A DNA stretch of 64,000 bases. Source: Tuctoria greenei. Taxonomy: Eukaryota; Streptophyta; Magnoliopsida; Poales; Poaceae. Each line of letters starts with the position of its first letter. Within the stretch, counting starts at the first letter, position 1. This document shows, one piece after another, positions 58,441 through 64,000 of this stretch. The position numbers were made by a program, and so were the translations under genes. The DNA lies in the NCBI GenBank assembly GCA_036927565.1, contig JAYESD010000009.1, positions 149,752,929-149,816,928 of the forward strand, read 5' to 3'. The notes beneath the pieces are model-generated. The model had not been told where the DNA came from. It saw nothing but the letters and a program-made list of their open reading frames with translations, and did no database searches.

Positions 58441-60396
58441 CTAAACCCTATGGAAGAATGAGGCGACCTTCTGGGCAACCTCTGACACACTGGCTTTGGC
58501 GGCTTCTCCCTCTCCGTCGATGGGGCCTTCAAGCACCGGGTCCGGTGGGAAGTGAGGGTCCCGTCTTGTGTAGTATGTCAGCATGTACTCTGCGATGTTC
58601 TTCACCAGGGATTGCCCTTCGGTTTCCAGCTGGTCCGCGATGACATCGCCCATCTTGGTGAGCTTGTTGCCCGCCAAGCTCAATGCCTGCAACGCGTGGT
58701 CCAGCGCCGGCTCCGGATCATCTGGACGCACGGGACTAAAACCCATCGGCGTCAGCGCATCATTGGCTTTGCCTAAGAATTCCCAAACTTGTTGGGACTC
58801 CGCAACCCTTGAGCCTCGCATCTCTTCTAGGGATCTCTTGGTCGCCGCAAGCTCCGAATTCTCCCAGGCAAGGCGCTCAACCTCTTTGGCGTTCTGCTGA
58901 ATATTTTTAGCAACCTGCCTTTCGAGTTTGACAAGCTCCTCCTCTCAGAGGTGGATCTTGTTCCGGCGGTCGACCAGGTCCTTCTCACGGCCCCGCACTT
59001 TCTTCTCCCTGGCAGCAATTCCATTCTCCCTTGTGGTGAGGTCCTGTCCTTGCTGCTAGGCCTTCTTCTCCTCTTTCTCGCAGCGCTCCTCCAACTTCTT
59101 GGTGCGCTCCACGAGACTCTTGTAACCCAGAGTCATCCTCTGAGTAAGCTCCTCCTCCCTCTTCATGAGATCATCCCGCAGCTCCAGGAGTTTTTGCTCT
59201 TCATCTTCGAGCTTTTTCTCCCACTCCTCAAGAGCCTCTCGGAGCTTGACGAGGCTATCGTGGATGGTGCTGAGCTTCTCTTGGCGCTCATTCGCTGCTT
59301 CATTAGTAGCGACGGCCTGTTCGTGGATGGCCCGAGACTGGTCGTCAAGGGATCGTGTCATGCTTTCTCTCTCATCCAGCAGCTGACCCCAGTACTCCAA
59401 CTGGACCTTCTCCCTTTTCACCCACTCCTTGTCGTCAGCTAGCATCGTCTGCGCCAGCTTGGTATTGAATTGGAGCCGGTTGCACCACCTCCTAAAGGTT
59501 TGGCGCTCCTCCTCGAGGGCCTTGCTATCGTGGTAAAAGTCTAGCTGAACTTGACAAAGGCTGGAGCAGGCATTGTCGATGGATAACGACAAAGGGATTG
59601 GCTCCGGACCTGTCGGGGTCCTCTCCGCTGGCTCCAGCGGGTTCTCCATAACAAAAATTGGGTCCCACTCTACAAGAGAGGTCCCCTGAGCTTCCACGGC
59701 ACTAGGGTCGCCCTCCGGGATAGCTTCGGCCGCCGCCGAGGAAGGTCCTGCAACATAAGTTTCTACCTCCAGAGTCGGCTCCGAAGGTCCCGCTGCTAGG
59801 TCATCAGCAACTGGTCCCTCAGGCGGGGGACCGACAGCTTCATCTTGGCACCCTGGCTCAGGCGCGGGCACCTACGGAACCACCACCTCCGGGGCAGGCG
59901 TTGAAGGTTCAACCAGAGCTGAAGCCACTTCCGGCTCCGACACTGGCGCCTCCTCCATCGCCGGTTCAAGCGCTGGTGCTTCGACCGCCATTGGCTCGGG
60001 CACCGGCACTTCTGCGACAACTGGCTAAGGCGCCGGAACTTCATCAACCACCGGCTCTATCGTCGGGGCTTCATCAACCACCAGCTCTACCGCTGGGGCT
60101 TCATCAACCACCGGATCCACCACTGGGGCTTCAACAACATCCAGCTCTAGAGCTGGGACTGCAGCTACTTCCGACTCTGAGGCTGGAGCATCCATCATCT
60201 TAGCATCCAAACCCGGAGCTTCAACCTCCGGGGCTGGTGCCGCTGGTACATCTTCATTCCCGTGGTCCGGCACTACCATGAGAGCTTCAGGGGATGACTC
60301 GAGGTCAAGGACCACGACAGCTAGCGTCGGAGCTGCCGCGGCCTCAGCCACCTCTTGAGGCGGCACTGGAACTCGAGTCGGAGCTTCTGTCTGCAC
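58441..60396 (-). pseudogene. Antisense reading frame of the Tat-type element
   Basis: Three open stretches on - (60396-60025, 59871-59056, 58821-58441) lie in one common frame. They are separated only by stops near 60025, 59872, 59056 and 58942, so they derive from one gene. The N-terminal part is a Pro/Ala/Val/Glu-rich repeat (VVDEAPAV-type units). The middle is a long coiled coil rich in Glu/Lys (for example LEEWEKKLEDEEQKLLELRD). The C-terminus is a small domain with AEYMLTYYTRRDPHFP. Tat-lineage elements such as Grande are known to carry an antisense gene between pol and the 3' LTR. The function is unknown. Confidence 0.75.
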
Positions 60397-60559
60397 AGCA
60401 TCAGCCGCTGTTGCAGGAACCGGATCTGCAACCCCTTTCTTGGGTACCCTGTGGATGAAGGACGAAGAAACTCAAAATATGATCACAACAGAAAAATTTA
60501 TGGATCGTTCCCTACTCGTTTCTTTTATTCTACTTGACAAAATCTCGGGACGAGATTCC

Positions 60560-60575
60560 TTTAAGGGGGAAGGAT
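60560..60575 (+). promoter_or_regulatory. LARD polypurine tract
   Basis: TTTAAGGGGGAAGGAT directly precedes the TG of the 3' LTR at 60576. The preceding ATCTCGGGACGAGATTCC is the type of sequence found before the tract in chromovirus gypsy elements. Confidence 0.75.
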
Positions 60576-61062
60576 TGTAAAAGCCCGCTTTTCAGAAGAA
60601 TAAAAACGCAAAAATGCGAACTTAAAATTTTTGAAAGTGGACTTTGAAATTTAAAATCAAATGTAACACATGAGTTAACCAATGTTCCCTAAAATTTTTG
60701 AACTTGTTAAAACATAAAGCCTTAACTGGAATATTCTACCTAAAATATTAACAATTCGAATGTTAATTCAAACTCAAGTTCCAACATCAACTTGAGCAAC
60801 ATCATGGAGTTCCCAGGTACATCGATGATGTGTAGTATCTTCGAGAACTTCCATCCTAATCTTTTGTTTGGACCAGTGAGAATAATATCATGGGTGGGGC
60901 CCACTTATCGGTGGCCCACCAGTCAACTCTCATCAAGCGTCGTTTGGTTTTCTCCTCTGCTCGTACTTATCGGGTACCATCTTGATGGATGTGCCAATGA
61001 TGCTTCACGCACAAGCTAGTTTTTGAGGCTATCCTTATCATTGACCCGGGCAGTACTCATGT

Positions 61063-61103
<41 letters not shown>

Positions 61104-64000
61104 CGACTTGTGGCACCAATTAGAAATTTGTGTCAGTAAGGAATAAAAATTAAACTAAGCTCCAGTTCAAACTTAGTCAAATTGTGAAAATTGAGTTGCC
61201 CAATAAATTCCCCATAATTCAAAAAGATTACCCCACAAAGTTTTTCACAATTTTTGAAGGCCATTTACTATTTAATTCAACGTGTGCATTGAAGGGCATT
61301 GGATTTCAAATTTGTATTTGAATTCAAATGAAACCTGGTCAATTGTAGAATTAAATTTCAGAATCTGATTATACACATGTGATTTGGCCTCTCCACAAGA
61401 ATCTAGAAATTTTGGATCGAGTTTGCTTAGCGTTTTAATTACAACAGGAGAAGGGTAATTCGAAGATGAATTCAAAAGTCAAGTTTGAACTTCAAATATG
61501 CCAGTTAGTAAAAATTCAGAGTTTTGTGAGCTTTAATCCTTTTCAGATGTAGATTAGTTCCCCTGTTACCCTTAATCAGATTGAACTGAATTAGTGGAGA
61601 TATTTGCAGCTGAATTAAATGGAAAAGGGGGAGAAATTGGTGGGGCCCACCTGTCATACCTATCCTCAGTGCCAGAAACTCAAGTTGGCTTCTTCCTCCC
61701 TCCCAGCTCTGCTCCACTGAGCGCGCACCTGCCGAGCGCCCGGCCGCCCGCAGTGCCGCCCCACCCCGGTCGTCGGTTCATCTCCCTGCTCGCCGCTGCC
61801 CGACCACGCACCGCTCCGCCTGGCCGCGCCGCTTCTCCTGGCTGCGCCGATCCGCCCGACCACGCGCTGCTCTGCCTGACCGCACGTCACTGCGCCTAGC
61901 CGTGTTGCTTCGCCTGGCCACGCCGCCGCTCGACATCAGCCGCCAGTTAACCTTTCTGCATGCGCCGCCACGCGCTTCTGTTTCCAGCTGCCTCTGTCGC
62001 GTCGCGCAACCGCGCTGCCCCAGCCCCGCCGCGTCGCCGTGCTTCACCGCAAAACAGCCGTCGTCACATGCCTGGCAACACCCATCGCGCACTGTCCCTC
62101 ACCGGCGTCGCGCCTCACCCGCACGCCCACGCTCGCCCCTGCTCGCTGGCACACCGACCGTCACGTCGCTCGCTACTCCGCCCGGTGTTGGTCGCCGCCG
62201 CCCAGAGCCCAATGCCGCCGTGCGCGCCCCCACAATGCGTTCCTCCACCGCCAACACCGACGTCGGCCAGCCGTTGCTGCCCCGCGGCTTGCCACCTCCA
62301 TGGCTCTCGGCAACGCCCCGTTTCATCCCCAATGTCGTGCTCCGGTCACCGCGTGTCAGGTTAGTCACTGTCGTGCGTCCATGTTCTGCATTGATATCAT
62401 TCCTATAGAAATCCCCAAGTTGACCTTCTTTGGCTTTTGTATCACGTTGGCTTGTCTGTGCGTGCTCGTGATGCTCCACCATGAGCCGCGTCGACGTTGT
62501 TGACCACATGACATCGTCGTGATGTTCCGAGCCGTCATCGTGCCCTGGCATCGAGATGAAGGATGCATGTGATGTGTGTGGTGCTGGAACACAAGCACGA
62601 CTCATCGGACAATGGTTGTCAAGCCAAATTAGGTTTTAGTAGATGGGATGGTGATCGAGTCCTAGGTGTAGCCAAGGTGCTCGATAAAATGCCTTCCATG
62701 TCAAACCAAGGTTGTTGGTGATCTGTGGTAGAGTAATGCGAGAACGTCGCAACCGACAAGGACAACTAGACCAAGGGGAACCTTGGATAAGAGTTTCTTG
62801 ATCATGTCGATGATGTTTCCTAACCGTTCGCAGAATTGCTTAACTAGGTGTGCTGCTTCATCGATGATAGGTTCGTCGAGTCGCTTGCCGACAATCGAGT
62901 CAACATCACTAACCTTGAGACTCATGAGGTGGTGTACGGGATTCTGCTCACCACTGTTGATGAGTCCGGGTGGATGTGAACGTCGATAAGACAAGCTCCA
63001 CGAGATGAAAAGGTACGTCGTTACGACATAATAACGCATCATGTTCGAGTCCTGGAAGCTTACCAAGTTCGCCTGGACAAGCTTGCATAAGACACTACAT
63101 CTGTGTCATCGTATAAGCGCTTGAACGATGCTTGCAAAGTTAGTCGTAGCGACTGGTTTACCTAAAAGTGATTTGAACGTTGTCTTGGTACTACGTCAGG
63201 TTAGTAGTGCTTGTGATGACGTCTTATGTCCAAGCAATGTTGATCTAACTTCACTCCCAAGTGTCGCTAGGGTTTCACTTTGATTCATCCTTATCAGAAC
63301 CCTACGACCACACTTATCACTTAACTAGGTTTACTCCTTTATGAGTTGAAACAACTTCTTTGGTCGACTTCTGAGTCACGACCTCTTGTTGCACAATTCA
63401 GTCATATCTTGATCTCTCAATGTTCCACTTGATCCCTTGGACATCCTTACCTGAATCAGTCGAACACCCCATCACCATTCAGTCTTATCAATCTTGAGTG
63501 GCATAGCTCCAAGTGTTAAGTGAATAATTGCATTGCGTGCTTGCATTGCACCTTTCGATTCACGTCTCGACACTACTATGACCACTTGACTTATCCATTA
63601 TTTCTCCACCCATCTGATACATATCTAATCTTCCTAATCAAGCATCTTCTTCTTAAGGTTTATACAACTCGTCGAGTCCATTATTAGATTACCTTAATTA
63701 CTTATATGCACATCATGTCGATAGGAACGTGTTGATAGGTGATCAACGAGAAGCTTCTCTTGGAGGAGAAGGCCGAGGAGTTCCAACTTCAAGATTCCAT
63801 GGTGGATTCTCCAGAGGAAGACCAAGCCATAACAACTGACATTGCTATAGAGTCGCAAACAAGGCAAGCCCCGGTTTGCATTTAAGTTCCTTACGGTGTC
63901 TATGCAGTTTTCATTCACCTTACGAATTTAGATGTTTGTGCATTACGTTTAAGGTGTTTGACATCCACTTGCATGACCAAATAACCCAAGGAGTGGTTAG
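60576..64000 (+). repeat. LARD 3' LTR (runs off window)
   Basis: It begins TGTAAAAGCCCG and is collinear with 25538-28727 and then, without the Sirevirus, with 40986-41200. This shows the empty site of the Sirevirus insertion at about 63777-63785. The (CT)n run is 36 nt (61064-61099) against 18 nt in the 5' LTR. The GC-rich stretch is at about 61700-62370. No gene is present. Confidence 0.85.

Larger units (their letters stand above)
47613..60440 (+). mobile_element. Plus-strand Tat-type gypsy element, 3' LTR lost
   Basis: It has a 5' LTR (47613-48475), primer site, gag, protease, reverse transcriptase, two RNase H domains and integrase. A 3' region with repeats follows, then an antisense reading frame. 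It is related to the element at 1087-7921, with the same LTR length and domain order. Integrase is split by a solo LTR (53706-56462). No second TGTCGGTACC LTR appears before the LARD polypurine tract at 60560. The 3' end is therefore deleted, and the right boundary (about 60440) is approximate. Confidence 0.85.
25538..64000 (+). mobile_element. LARD-like giant LTR element, host of a nest
   Basis: The 5' LTR begins TGTAAAAGCCCG at 25538 and ends CCACAGACA at 42521, followed at once by a methionine-tRNA primer site (42522). The 3' LTR starts at 60576 with the same sequence, preceded by a purine tract, and continues past 64000. Removing the Sirevirus gives an LTR of about 4.7 kb. The remaining internal DNA (42522-47612 and about 60440-60575) has no gag or pol. 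Long LTRs with a non-coding interior match the LARD class. The sequence just before the 3' LTR (ATCTCGGGACGAGATTCC) resembles the 3' end of chromovirus-type gypsy elements, its likely autonomous relative. Confidence 0.78.

Noticed and set aside
1..64000. CRISPR arrays, rRNA genes, bacterial operons
   Set aside because: No regularly spaced identical repeats, no rRNA-like sequence and no bacterial gene organisation was seen. The window is a plant nuclear region.

Overview
The window is nuclear DNA of a grass (Poaceae, probably panicoid). The evidence is nested LTR retrotransposons of grass type, Tourist-, hAT- and Stowaway-like MITEs, intron-containing plant genes, and one gene with the strong 5'-to-3' GC decline typical of grasses. 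The species cannot be named from the sequence alone. Nothing bacterial, plasmid or phage is seen.

Only about 11.5 kb (10.4-21.9 kb) is host genic DNA. It holds two convergent genes. The first is a 4-exon gene on + (10686-17162) for a 1445-residue plastid-type PPR protein with a C-terminal SMR-like region, orthologous in layout to Arabidopsis EMB1270. The second is a 7-exon gene on - (19246-21768) for a 173-residue GET1/WRB-like membrane receptor. The GET1 gene has no single long reading frame and was assembled by joining exons in phase. Its intron 5 carries a Tourist-like MITE. Intron 3 of the PPR gene carries a cluster of miniature LTR elements.

Left flank (1-10.4 kb): the 3' end and 3' LTR (1-1086, +) of a Ty3/gypsy Tat-type element sit head-on against a second, minus-strand Tat-type element (1087-7921). 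That element has its 5' LTR at 7059-7921 and a decayed gag-pol. Next come a non-autonomous hAT-like element with an 8-bp target duplication (8483-9272) and a Tourist-like MITE (9427-10338) that itself contains a second hAT-like insertion.

Right flank (22.3-64 kb) is a multi-layer nest. A minus-strand Ty1/copia relic (22290-25537) was split by a very large, apparently non-coding, LARD-like element starting at 25538. That element's roughly 4.7-kb 5' LTR (25538-42521) is interrupted by a complete 12.25-kb Sirevirus-type copia element (28728-40980; 5-bp target duplication AGTTC). Its internal region holds a cryptic ~192-bp-period tandem array (43.7-45.8 kb). It also received a plus-strand Tat-type element (5' LTR at 47613), whose integrase was in turn split by a 2757-bp solo LTR (53706-56462; target duplication TGGCC). 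The Tat element keeps a decayed antisense reading frame (58441-60396) but has lost its 3' LTR. The LARD's polypurine tract and 3' LTR follow at 60560-64000 and run off the window.

All retrotransposon coding regions are broken by stops or frameshifts. The two host genes look intact.
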